Positions 1 through 7,900 of a stretch of DNA of 14,899 nucleotides are shown in pieces; position 1 is the first letter of the stretch; every line of letters begins with the position of its first letter. The notes below the pieces were generated by a model. It was not told the DNA's origin. It saw only the letters and a list, made by a program, of their open reading frames with translations, and did not search any database. Both the position numbers and the translations under genes were made by a program. Source of the stretch: Chitinophagales bacterium (lineage in GTDB: Bacteria; Bacteroidota; Bacteroidia; Chitinophagales; JADIYW01); contig JADLAH010000283.1 in the NCBI GenBank assembly GCA_020848315.1, positions 1 to 14,899 of the forward strand. Direction: 5' to 3'.

Positions 1-268
1 CCAAGGGCTTTAGCTGCTGCTTTTCCCGCAACTGATTGGCCGCGAAGAACAGACAGGCATTCAGCAGGTGGATGTCCGGCGATTTCGGATCAATGCTGTG
101 GTTGACTTCCGGCAATGCAAAAAATGTTTGCCACGTGTGTTCAGTATACACCTTTCGGGCAAAATAGGAAGTATCCTGCCGGTAGGACTTGAAATCTTTG
201 ATATAGCCGTTGCCGCCGGCATATACAGCCAATGGAAATATACAAAGCACAAGCAGCCTGATTTTCAT
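1..268 (-). CDS. Secreted CAP-like (SCP/PR1) protein, N-terminal part
   Basis: The reading frame opens at the ATG at 268-266 and stays open to the left edge, so only about 89 N-terminal residues are seen. The first 17 residues (MKIRLLVLCIFPLAVYA) form a signal peptide, so the product is exported. Around residues 66-89 the segment HLLNACLFFAANQLREKQQL followed by KPL resembles the first helix of CAP-domain proteins (a leucine/asparagine-rich helix, then an N-R-x-x-x-x-L-K-P-L type ending). The catalytic-like His/Glu residues of the family would lie outside the window. The CAP call rests on this one helix and is an inference; that the gene is real and secreted is better supported. It lies directly downstream of the hppA terminator, so it probably has its own promoter, but I see only a one-mismatch -7 box (AATATTTG, near 287-294). 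Confidence 0.6.
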   Translation of the reverse strand, partial: MKIRLLVLCIFPLAVYAGGNGYIKDFKSYRQDTSYFARKVYTEHTWQTFFALPEVNHSIDPKSPDIHLLNACLFFAANQLREKQQLKPL

Positions 269-309
269 AATGATTATACGAAATAATGATTCAAATATTG
301 TACCATCAC

Positions 310-337
310 AAAAAAAGCCTGACAAAACTGTCAGGCT
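310..337 (-). terminator. Intrinsic terminator of hppA
   Basis: On the minus strand a perfect 9-bp stem (AGCCTGACA/TGTCAGGCT, 316-324 and 329-337) with a 4-base loop is followed by a run of seven T. It starts about 22 bases after the hppA stop codon and ends before the next minus-strand gene. Confidence 0.9.
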
Positions 338-359
338 CATTAATCCGTTTGAAAGGAAT

Positions 360-2777
360 TTATTTTTTACAGCAGGCTTTTTTCTCCTGAGCCGGCATGT
401 TGGCACATTCTTTTTTAGATGCACAACATGGTTTGTCGCAGTTTGCAGGATCGCATTTTCCCGGTGTTTCACAGCCGGCAGTTTTGCATGCCGCAGCGTC
501 ACAACCTTCTTTCTTGATGCATTTTTTGATGTTTACGGTGTCGCCGTTCGCATCCACAAAAGTAGTATCTACCCAGCAAGAAGCATCATCCGTTTTGCAA
601 TCGCTCATCATCTGTTCGCATTTCGCTTTGTCCATGCCGTGGCAGTCAGCACCCGCGCCGGCTTGTCCGCCATCCGCGATGTACGGAGCAATTACCAATG
701 AAACGATAGACATCAGTTTGATGAGGATATTCATAGAAGGACCGGATGTGTCTTTGAACGGGTCACCTACGGTGTCACCGGTAACAGCCGCTTTGTGTGG
801 CTCCGATTTTTTGTAGTAGATTTCTCCGTTGATTTCCACGCCTTTCTCGAAAGATTTTTTGGCGTTATCCCATGCACCACCGGCATTTGACTGGAACATA
901 CCCATCAGTACGCCTGATACGGTAACACCGGCCAACAAGCCGCCCAATACTTCAGGACCGAAAATGAAACCCACTACCACAGGTGTCACCAGCGCGATAG
1001 CGCCCGGCAGCATCATTTCGCGGATAGAAGCTTCTGTAGAGATAGCCACGCATTTTTCGTATTCCGGTTTTGCTTTGTATTCCATGATACCCGGAATTTC
1101 GCGGAACTGACGACGAACTTCATTCACCATATCCATTGCTGCACGACCTACCGCAGAGATAGCGAGTGCAGAGAAGATGAAAGGAATCATACCGCCGACA
1201 AACAAGCCCGCTAAAACCGGTGCTTTGTAGATATCGATAGCGGAAATGCCGGATACGCCGACGAATGCCGCGAATAATGCTAAAGAAGTCAATGCTGCAG
1301 AAGCAATGGCAAATCCTTTTCCGGTAGCAGCAGTAGTATTACCTACCGCATCCAGGATGTCAGTACGGCCACGCACTTCTTCCGGCAACTGGCTCATTTC
1401 CGCGATACCACCCGCGTTGTCAGCAATCGGACCGAACGCGTCGATAGCCAGCTGCATCGCTGTTGTAGCCATCATACCCGCAGCAGCAATAGCCACCCCG
1501 TATAATCCGGCGAAATAATAAGAACCATAAATACCGGCAGCCAGTACTAAAATCGGCAGTACGGTACTTTCCATACCGATAGCCAGACCACCGATGATGT
1601 TGGTAGCGTGTCCGGTGGAAGACTGACGAACGATAGATAATACCGGACGTTTGCCCATAGCGGTGTAATATTCCGTGATGATAGACATCAGCGCACCTAC
1701 TATCAGACCTACCATGATGGCAGCAAAAACACCCATTGATGTAAACTCATGACCGCGCAATTCCATTTGCTCCGGCAGAATATATTTTACGAGGAAGAAA
1801 GAAGCGATACCTGTCAGGACAATGGATGACCAGTTGCCCAGGTTCAGCGCCGCCTGCACATCTCCTTTGTCGTCTTTTACTTTAACAAAGAAAGTACCAA
1901 TCCAAGAGAAAACGATACCTACACCTGCAATCACCATTGGTAACAGGATAGGTGCAAATCCGCCGAATTTCTCCGCTACACCGGCAACGGTAGTTGTTTC
2001 ACGACCTAATACCATAGTAGCCAGTACCGTCGCAACATAAGAACCGAACAAGTCGGCACCCATACCGGCAACGTCACCTACGTTGTCACCCACGTTATCC
2101 GCGATGGTGGCCGGGTTGCGCACGTCGTCTTCCGGAATTCCGGCTTCTACTTTACCTACGAGGTCAGCACCTACGTCCGCCGCTTTGGTATAAATACCAC
2201 CGCCCACACGTGCAAACAGCGCGATAGACTCAGCACCCAGCGAGAAACCGGTCAGTACTTCTATTGCTTTCAGCATTTCATGGCTGTTGGCAGCCGCGCC
2301 GTTGGCGAACATGAAATAAAAGAGGATGAACAAACCACCCAGACCGAATACGGCAAGACCGGCAACGCCTAAGCCCATTACCGTACCACCGGTGAAAGAT
2401 ACTTTCAGCGCCTGAGAGAGACTGCTACGTGCCGCTTGCGTGGTACGTACGTTGGCCAATGTAGCCACTTTCATACCCACATATCCTGCAAATGCAGAGA
2501 ATACGGCACCAATGATGAATGCGATAGCAATCACCGGACTGGAGTCAGCGCCTTTCCAGCCTAAGAAAGCCAGTAAGATGGCGGCAATGATGCCGAAATA
2601 AGTCAATATTTTCCATTCAGCTTTTAAGAAAGCGATAGCACCGTCGGCAATATATCCGGCCAATTCCTGCATATTGGCATCTCCGGCGTCTTGTTTTTTA
2701 ACCCAAGCAAACTTAATAGCTGTGATTATCAAACCAAAAATCCCTAAAAAGGGAACCACGTAAAATAGTTTATCCAT
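360..2777 (-). CDS. hppA: K+-dependent membrane pyrophosphatase (ion pump) with Cys-rich tail
   Basis: This integral inner-membrane pump couples pyrophosphate hydrolysis to outward H+ and/or Na+ transport. It is 805 residues long with many hydrophobic helices. The family's pyrophosphate and Mg-binding motifs are intact: [11 protein letters not shown] at 201-211, the DNVGDNVGD region at 227-235, the [12 protein letters not shown] region at 446-457, and [15 protein letters not shown] from 667. Ala483 and Gly486 in [10 protein letters not shown] are the residues of K+-dependent enzymes; K+-independent ones have Lys at the first position. The gate Glu usually in TM6 of Na+ pumps (LFESY) is Gly245 here, while TM5 has Glu183 in GAESIALF. 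I recall this arrangement from Flavobacterium-type H+ pumps. The last ~95 residues (from about 710) are an added hydrophilic tail with 15 Cys. A weak -7-like box (TAATTTGG) lies at 2810-2803. Confidence 0.95.
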   Translation of the reverse strand: MDKLFYVVPFLGIFGLIITAIKFAWVKKQDAGDANMQELAGYIADGAIAFLKAEWKILTYFGIIAAILLAFLGWKGADSSPVIAIAFIIGAVFSAFAGYVGMKVATLANVRTTQAARSSLSQALKVSFTGGTVMGLGVAGLAVFGLGGLFILFYFMFANGAAANSHEMLKAIEVLTGFSLGAESIALFARVGGGIYTKAADVGADLVGKVEAGIPEDDVRNPATIADNVGDNVGDVAGMGADLFGSYVATVLATMVLGRETTTVAGVAEKFGGFAPILLPMVIAGVGIVFSWIGTFFVKVKDDKGDVQAALNLGNWSSIVLTGIASFFLVKYILPEQMELRGHEFTSMGVFAAIMVGLIVGALMSIITEYYTAMGKRPVLSIVRQSSTGHATNIIGGLAIGMESTVLPILVLAAGIYGSYYFAGLYGVAIAAAGMMATTAMQLAIDAFGPIADNAGGIAEMSQLPEEVRGRTDILDAVGNTTAATGKGFAIASAALTSLALFAAFVGVSGISAIDIYKAPVLAGLFVGGMIPFIFSALAISAVGRAAMDMVNEVRRQFREIPGIMEYKAKPEYEKCVAISTEASIREMMLPGAIALVTPVVVGFIFGPEVLGGLLAGVTVSGVLMGMFQSNAGGAWDNAKKSFEKGVEINGEIYYKKSEPHKAAVTGDTVGDPFKDTSGPSMNILIKLMSIVSLVIAPYIADGGQAGAGADCHGMDKAKCEQMMSDCKTDDASCWVDTTFVDANGDTVNIKKCIKKEGCDAAACKTAGCETPGKCDPANCDKPCCASKKECANMPAQEKKACCKK

Positions 2778-2852
2778 AATGTTTTGATTTTTAAAGCGGT
2801 TGCCAAATTACGATAAAGTTTAGAATTATTAAAACTTTACCGCAATATGAAA

Positions 2853-2880
2853 TAAAAAAGTCACCCTTTCGGATGACTTT
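2853..2880 (-). terminator. Intrinsic terminator of the HMA-protein unit
   Basis: Read on the minus strand, a 9-bp stem with one G-U pair (2858-2866 with 2871-2879) closes on a GAAA tetraloop and runs into a T-rich stretch. It lies about 27 bases past the stop of the HMA protein and separates that unit from hppA. On the plus strand the G-U pair becomes a C-A mismatch, which supports minus-strand use. Confidence 0.85.
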
Positions 2881-2906
2881 AATGGTATTTTCTGAATAAG
2901 AAGGTC

Positions 2907-3314
2907 TTATTTGTTGCAGGCAGGTTTGGTTTTGGTGCATTTTGCAGCTTCCTCTCCTTTCTTGCAGGCTGCCTTTGTATTGCCTTTAGTGCAACATCCG
3001 GCAGGTGTGCCGTCTGCTTTCACTTCGCCGACTTTGGTTACAGCGGAAATGGTGTAGCCGGTTTTTTGTGCCAGCGCTTCAATGGCTTTTTCTGCGGAAA
3101 TGACTTTCTCGTCAAATTCGATGGTGGCGGTGCCTTTTTCTGCACTTACCGCGCTTACTTCCTGAATGCCGTTAATGGACGTGGCGTTGCTTTTGAATTT
3201 TGTTTCACATCCACCGCAGTGCATGCCTTTAACGTTCAGGTTCAGGGTGCCGGCCATGAGAAGACTGCTCACACTGATGGCAGCTAATACGAAAATTGAT
3301 TTTAATGTGTTCAT
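2907..3314 (-). CDS. Secreted heavy-metal-associated (HMA) domain protein with Cys/Lys-rich tail
   Basis: The protein has 135 residues. Residues 1 to about 22 form a signal peptide (hydrophobic core FVLAAISVSSLLMAG). An HMA fold follows at about 23-95, with the metal-binding loop GMHCGGC (Cys33, Cys36), as in CopZ/MerP-like copper or mercury carriers. Unlike cytosolic CopZ it should be exported, so a periplasmic metal-binding role is likely. From residue 104 the domain gives way to a short tail with Cys107, Cys108, Cys117, Cys126 and Cys133 among many Lys. The tail resembles the end of the neighbouring pyrophosphatase. The gene starts 18 bases after the stop of the upstream membrane-protein gene, suggesting co-transcription. 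The metal (Cu, Zn, Hg or other) cannot be read from the sequence. Confidence 0.85.
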   Translation of the reverse strand: MNTLKSIFVLAAISVSSLLMAGTLNLNVKGMHCGGCETKFKSNATSINGIQEVSAVSAEKGTATIEFDEKVISAEKAIEALAQKTGYTISAVTKVGEVKADGTPAGCCTKGNTKAACKKGEEAAKCTKTKPACNK

Positions 3315-3332
3315 ACAATGAATTTATGGATG

Positions 3333-3695
3333 TTATTGAAAATGCATTAATCCGATGATTAATGATACATAAAAGAACAGCAAAGATAATGCCACTAAAA
3401 ATTTATTGCCCTTTTTGAAACCCACGATACCGAGCGGAATACCCAGTAATGCCAGTGTGATTTTAGGGTCTACCCAATGCTGATAGGAGTCTGTCTGAAT
3501 ACGGAATACAATCAGCCATACCCCGAAAGCCAGGAATACGACGGAGAATATCGTTTCGATGATAATAGTTTTTTTCTTAAAGGCCAGAAATGCTTCCTGA
3601 TTGCCGAGCAGAAACAGAATAGATTTGGCTGTGTAGGAAATCAGAAATAACGCGGCGAAGCCAAAATGCAGGTGTAAAAGTAATTTGAAATCCAT
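3333..3695 (-). CDS. Small four-helix membrane protein, SirB2-like
   Basis: The protein has 120 residues and four predicted membrane helices (about 5-28, 42-64, 79-96 and 99-118). Its layout resembles the SirB family: an N-terminal LHLHFG segment with His8 and His10, a middle K-rich loop, then a WVDPKITLALLGIPLGIVG stretch comparable to the W-x-x-K-x family segment, followed by a basic loop. SirB proteins have no firmly known biochemical role, so no function is claimed. It is the first gene of a unit with the secreted HMA protein 18 bases downstream, hinting at a shared metal or redox role. A perfect -7 box lies 21 bases before the ATG. The family call is from memory of its pattern and is moderate. 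Confidence 0.7.
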   Translation of the reverse strand: MDFKLLLHLHFGFAALFLISYTAKSILFLLGNQEAFLAFKKKTIIIETIFSVVFLAFGVWLIVFRIQTDSYQHWVDPKITLALLGIPLGIVGFKKGNKFLVALSLLFFYVSLIIGLMHFQ

Positions 3696-3715
3696 GATTG
3701 TTTTTTGATGTAGAA

Positions 3716-3723
3716 CAAAGATA
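3716..3723 (-). promoter_or_regulatory. -7 promoter box for the SirB2-like/HMA unit
   Basis: Minus-strand TATCTTTG matches the Bacteroidota -7 consensus TAnnTTTG exactly and ends 21 bases before the ATG, predicting a leader of about 14 bases. I see no clear -33 TTTG. A long T run upstream (3735-3744) may bend the DNA. Confidence 0.5.
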
Positions 3724-3775
3724 GCTACAATCTGTTTTTTTTTTCTAAAAAAAGGTGAATATTAAAATTTTATGT

Positions 3776-3783
3776 TAAGTTTG
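3776..3783 (+). promoter_or_regulatory. -7 promoter box for the PorP/SprF-adhesin unit
   Basis: TAAGTTTG matches TAnnTTTG exactly. With start of transcription near 3790 the leader to the ATG at 3836 would be about 45 bases. The -33 region (around 3753-3757) reads AGGTG and is a weak match. Confidence 0.45.
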
Positions 3784-3835
3784 CATTAAGACCATGTGCT
3801 AGGGAGAACTAAGAGTAAGCCGTAACAACCCTACA

Positions 3836-4912
3836 ATGAAAAGAAAAAATATAAGCCGTATTGTAAGCACTTTGCTTATGTGCGTTTTTATTAAGTATGC
3901 TGCTGCACAAGACCCGACTTTTGCGCAGTTTTATCAATTCAGAACCTTTCTGAATCCGGCAGCGACCGGCTCGGAGCGTGGTTTGAATGTTTCCATGATT
4001 TACAAGAACCAATGGAACTACGTTCCCGGCGGGTTCAATACCTACGGAATGTCGGTGGATGTACAGTCGGCGCGCCTTTCTTCGGGCATTGGCGTTACCG
4101 CTTACCGCGATGTGCAGGCCAAAACCTTACAGACCAATTATGTGTCGGCTTCCTACGCTTATATTGCCCGAATTTCCAAAAGCATTAACCTGCACATCGG
4201 CGTGAATGCCGCATTTGTCAATAAATCCCTGGATGAAAGCCGTCTGATTTTTACAGACCAGCTCGACCCGGAAGTGGGCGTCATCGGCGGTTCTGCCACC
4301 AATATCGCGCTGCGAAAAGTGAACATGTTTGATCTGGATGCCGGATTGCTCCTGCGGTTCAGGTATGATATCAGAAAAAATCCGGTGCACAACTCACTGG
4401 GTTTTGCCGTTCATCACCTCACCCGCCCGGATGAATCTTTCCAGAATATCGACACTAAGATACCGATGCGCTTTACGGTCCACTACGGTGCCATGTTTCC
4501 GGTGATGCGCGGAAAATATAAACGCGAAGTAGCCTTCTATCTTTCTCCGGTGTTTAAATTCGATTACATGGAAAAACTACGGGTGTATAATGCCGGTATG
4601 TTTGCCACCATCAAACCGGTCTATGCCGGCGTGATGTATCAGCTCAATCAGTTCAGCAACAACAGCACCCAATCCGCCATCTTTACCGGCGGTATTGACT
4701 GGGATATGGGCAAGGATAATTTTATGACGCTGAATGTTGGATATAGTTATCAGCTGGATTTTACCGGCGTTACCTCCAAGAGCAGAGGACAGCATGAAGT
4801 CACCATGCGCATGAATTTCAATGATGTGGCCATCCGCGGACCGAAGAAAAAGAAAGGAAAAGCCATCGACTGCTATGATTTTCCGGGTAAAAAAGCAGTG
4901 AAATTGTTTTAA
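3836..4912 (+). CDS. PorP/SprF family type IX secretion system outer-membrane protein
   Basis: This 358-residue protein begins with a signal peptide ending at AAA before Gln-Asp-Pro (about residue 24). The mature start, DPTFAQFYQFRTFLNPAATG, matches the PorP/SprF family opening of an aromatic/Gln-rich strand, then LNPA-x-x-G. The rest alternates short hydrophobic strands expected of an outer-membrane beta-barrel, and it ends in a basic tail. In Flavobacterium johnsoniae, SprF-type proteins sit next to and are needed for export of large adhesins with type-B C-terminal domains. The following gene, 11 bases downstream, encodes exactly such a protein, so this copy is probably its dedicated export or anchoring partner and not the core PorP of the secretion machine. 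The ATG is favoured by the signal peptide directly after it. Confidence 0.92.
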   Translation: MKRKNISRIVSTLLMCVFIKYAAAQDPTFAQFYQFRTFLNPAATGSERGLNVSMIYKNQWNYVPGGFNTYGMSVDVQSARLSSGIGVTAYRDVQAKTLQTNYVSASYAYIARISKSINLHIGVNAAFVNKSLDESRLIFTDQLDPEVGVIGGSATNIALRKVNMFDLDAGLLLRFRYDIRKNPVHNSLGFAVHHLTRPDESFQNIDTKIPMRFTVHYGAMFPVMRGKYKREVAFYLSPVFKFDYMEKLRVYNAGMFATIKPVYAGVMYQLNQFSNNSTQSAIFTGGIDWDMGKDNFMTLNVGYSYQLDFTGVTSKSRGQHEVTMRMNFNDVAIRGPKKKKGKAIDCYDFPGKKAVKLF

Positions 4913-4923
4913 ATTTAAGGAAG

Positions 4924-7900
4924 ATGAAATTACAGAATAAGATATTGCTCATAATAGTCCTGATGCTGACGGTTGCCACCGCCAAGGCACAATGTGGATT
5001 TACGGTTTCAGCTTCCAGTGTTTGTGCCGGAGATGAGGTAGTTGTAAAGCTGGATACACCTTATGCAAAATATCACAATATTGTAGTGTACAAAGGTACT
5101 TTCCCGTTCGGCAATGTGGCCAATAGTCCGATCGACTACGAAGTAGTGGCACCTTATATGCTGACGGAAAATGAGGTGAGACTTGTCTTCAACGGAGCCT
5201 CAACGGCACAGAATTATACCATCGTGCTGACCAGAAGCAATTCCAATCCGAATCCTATATTTCCTTCAGACGCCTGTGGCAATACACGGCAGATAACGGT
5301 CAATCCGTCGCCGGATGCCAGCATGTCTGAAACCCGCAATTTCTTGTATTGTTCCGCCTCCGGCAATCAAACGATATCCGTGACAAATACCTCGCGGACA
5401 ACAGCCCAGAATACCAACTACACGATAGATTGGGGCGATGGCAGTCCTGCATTTAACTCCGCCACTTTTACCAACACCACGCACTCGTATGCGCCCGGCA
5501 ACTATGTGCTTACCTATACAGTGACAGGCAGTTTTGCCGCGCCGTGCAATAGATCAGTTAAAAAAATTCCTGTTGTCATCGGGGCTACAGCGCCTAATTA
5601 CGGGATCAACTCCGCACCCACCAGCTTGTGTGCGCCGGCACTGTATGAACAAAATATCAATACGGCAGTAACCGCACTGAACTCTCCGGATACTTATTAC
5701 AAATATTATGTCAACGGAGAGTTGGTAGCCACCTATTCACAGGCTACTTTGCCCAATAAATTCACATATCTGTTGGACAAAGGAAGTTGCGATTTGGCTT
5801 CTACCTGTAATGGCCAGTCAAATGTATACAGCATTCTCGTGAAGGCGCAGAACCAATGTAACGTCAATCCGATTTCCAACTGTATCGCGGTGAAGGATTC
5901 CCTCCGGCCGATTATTTTTGGCAAAGACACCGTTTGTGTAAATCTCCGCGAAAACTTCATCAATAGTGATCCGAGAAGCAAAGTATACAAAGTGAGTGGT
6001 TGTGAAAAAGCACCGCAAACATGGTATATCACCCCAAATACCGGATTTACCGTGACCAACTCCAATATGAACGGCACTTTGGGCAAACAAGATTTACAAG
6101 TTACATTCACCCAAAAAGGTACTTACACCATTCGCCTGTATGCGGAAGGTGATTGTAATAATGAAGACACTACTTTTAAAGTGGTGGTGACAGACCAGGT
6201 GGATGCAAATGCCACTTTCCCATCCAGCAGTTGTATTCCTGCCAGCGGATTCCTGGATATACCATTTACCAATACTTCCACAGATCCTGCGGATATACGA
6301 TTTTATTCATGGTCGGTGAGTCCGGCTCTGGGTACGTCTTTCATCGCTGGTAGTGCCACTTCCAAGGATGTTACCATCCGGTTTACCCGTTCCGGAAATT
6401 ACAGTGTTACACTCACGGCAACCGGCGGATGTAATTCAGATGTGTGGACCGGCAATGTAGTGATAAAAGGCAAACCGGCAATCGATACCATTACTATTCC
6501 GGAGGCCTGTTCTGTGCCGCACACGCTGTTCCCTAGAAATTATTTTACCTATACCAATGGCGGTGACGCGGGTGCTACATTCAACTGGACTTTCCCGGGT
6601 GCTACACCGGCATCTTCCAGCAATGAATTGCCTGGCTCTGTCGTATATAATACACCTCAAACCTATCTGGTCACGCTTACCATCAGTGCGCAATGCGGAG
6701 ATTCGACGCTCTCTAATGTTATAAAAATCAATAGTTTTCCGAAGCCCGATGCCGGACCGGATATATCTGTCTGTAAAACAGCGGCTCCGATTACATTGTC
6801 TGCCACACCTCCGGGTGGAGAATGGCGGGGAAATGGTATCACCAATGCTCCCACCGGTGTTTTTAATCCATCGCTTGTAGCGGCAGGTCCGCACAATATC
6901 GTTTATGTATTGAATCCTGCCGGACTATGTCCGACTTACGATACGGTCAGTATCAACGTGCTGGAGATCAACGGCCTCACGGGCGGACCGGAACAGACGG
7001 TTTGTAAGTCGACGCAGCCGCTGACGTTAATCAGCAATCCGTCTTTTCCGGGTGGAACCTGGTTTGGTCAGGGTGTTGTCAATGGTGTTACAGGAATATT
7101 TGATCCGGTTGGATTAGCGCCGGGCGATTATCAGGTAGGCTATGTTTACAGCGACAACAGCGGCGCCTGCAGCGATACCGCATTCAAGAAAGTGATAGTA
7201 CTGGACAGTGTTTTCATTGGTCCGCCACCGACACTTTGTGCCGGACAGCCCTTTGATTTCGGAACCATCAGCGGCAATATCGCGGTGGCTACCTGGAAAT
7301 TCGGAGACGGCTCGCCGGACGCAATAGTAGTGAATCCGATAAAAAGCTACGCGAATCCCGGAACCTATACTGTCACGTTGATTGCAGAAACACCGGACAG
7401 ATGTAAAGACACGATCCGTTTCCCGGTGACAGTAGTCCGAAATGAAGATTTATCATTCCTGGTGGATCAGGATAGTTCCTGTACGGGAAATAATTTTACG
7501 TTCACCTTCCCGGCGACACATAAACCTACCACCAATTATATCTGGGATTTCGGGTTGTCCACCGTGCAGGCAAACGCACCTAATACACAAGTATATTCTT
7601 TTCCTAAACCACTGCTCGCAGATACTACCTACATCATCACCCTTCGCGCGGATTATTCCTGCGGAGCGGTGTATTACAAAGATTCCGTGAAAGTCAAAGC
7701 ATCTCCGAAAGCCGACTTCACCGTACAGCCTATTGGTTGTTCACCGCTGAAACCGATTCTGTATAATGGTTCATATGGCAATCCAACCAGCTATTTCTGG
7801 GATTTTGGCAACGGACAAACTACCATCCAGGCCAACCCGGTCGCGCCGACATATACCAACAACACGCGCAGAGATACTGTGTTTACGATACGACTCAAGG

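Noticed and set aside
61..252. 63-residue minus-strand ORF as a gene
   Set aside because: The overlapping minus-strand frame starting at 268 has a clear signal peptide and CAP-like helix and stays open to the window edge; this ORF is its shadow.
210..701. 163-residue plus-strand ORF across the hppA 3' end
   Set aside because: It lies antisense to the hppA tail and crosses the hppA terminator; its protein is low in recognisable structure and is a shadow of the Cys-rich frame.
3734..3757. T-run/A-run between 3734 and 3753 as a terminator
   Set aside because: The T10 and A7 runs could pair weakly but have no GC stem, and the genes on both sides diverge, so no transcript should end there.
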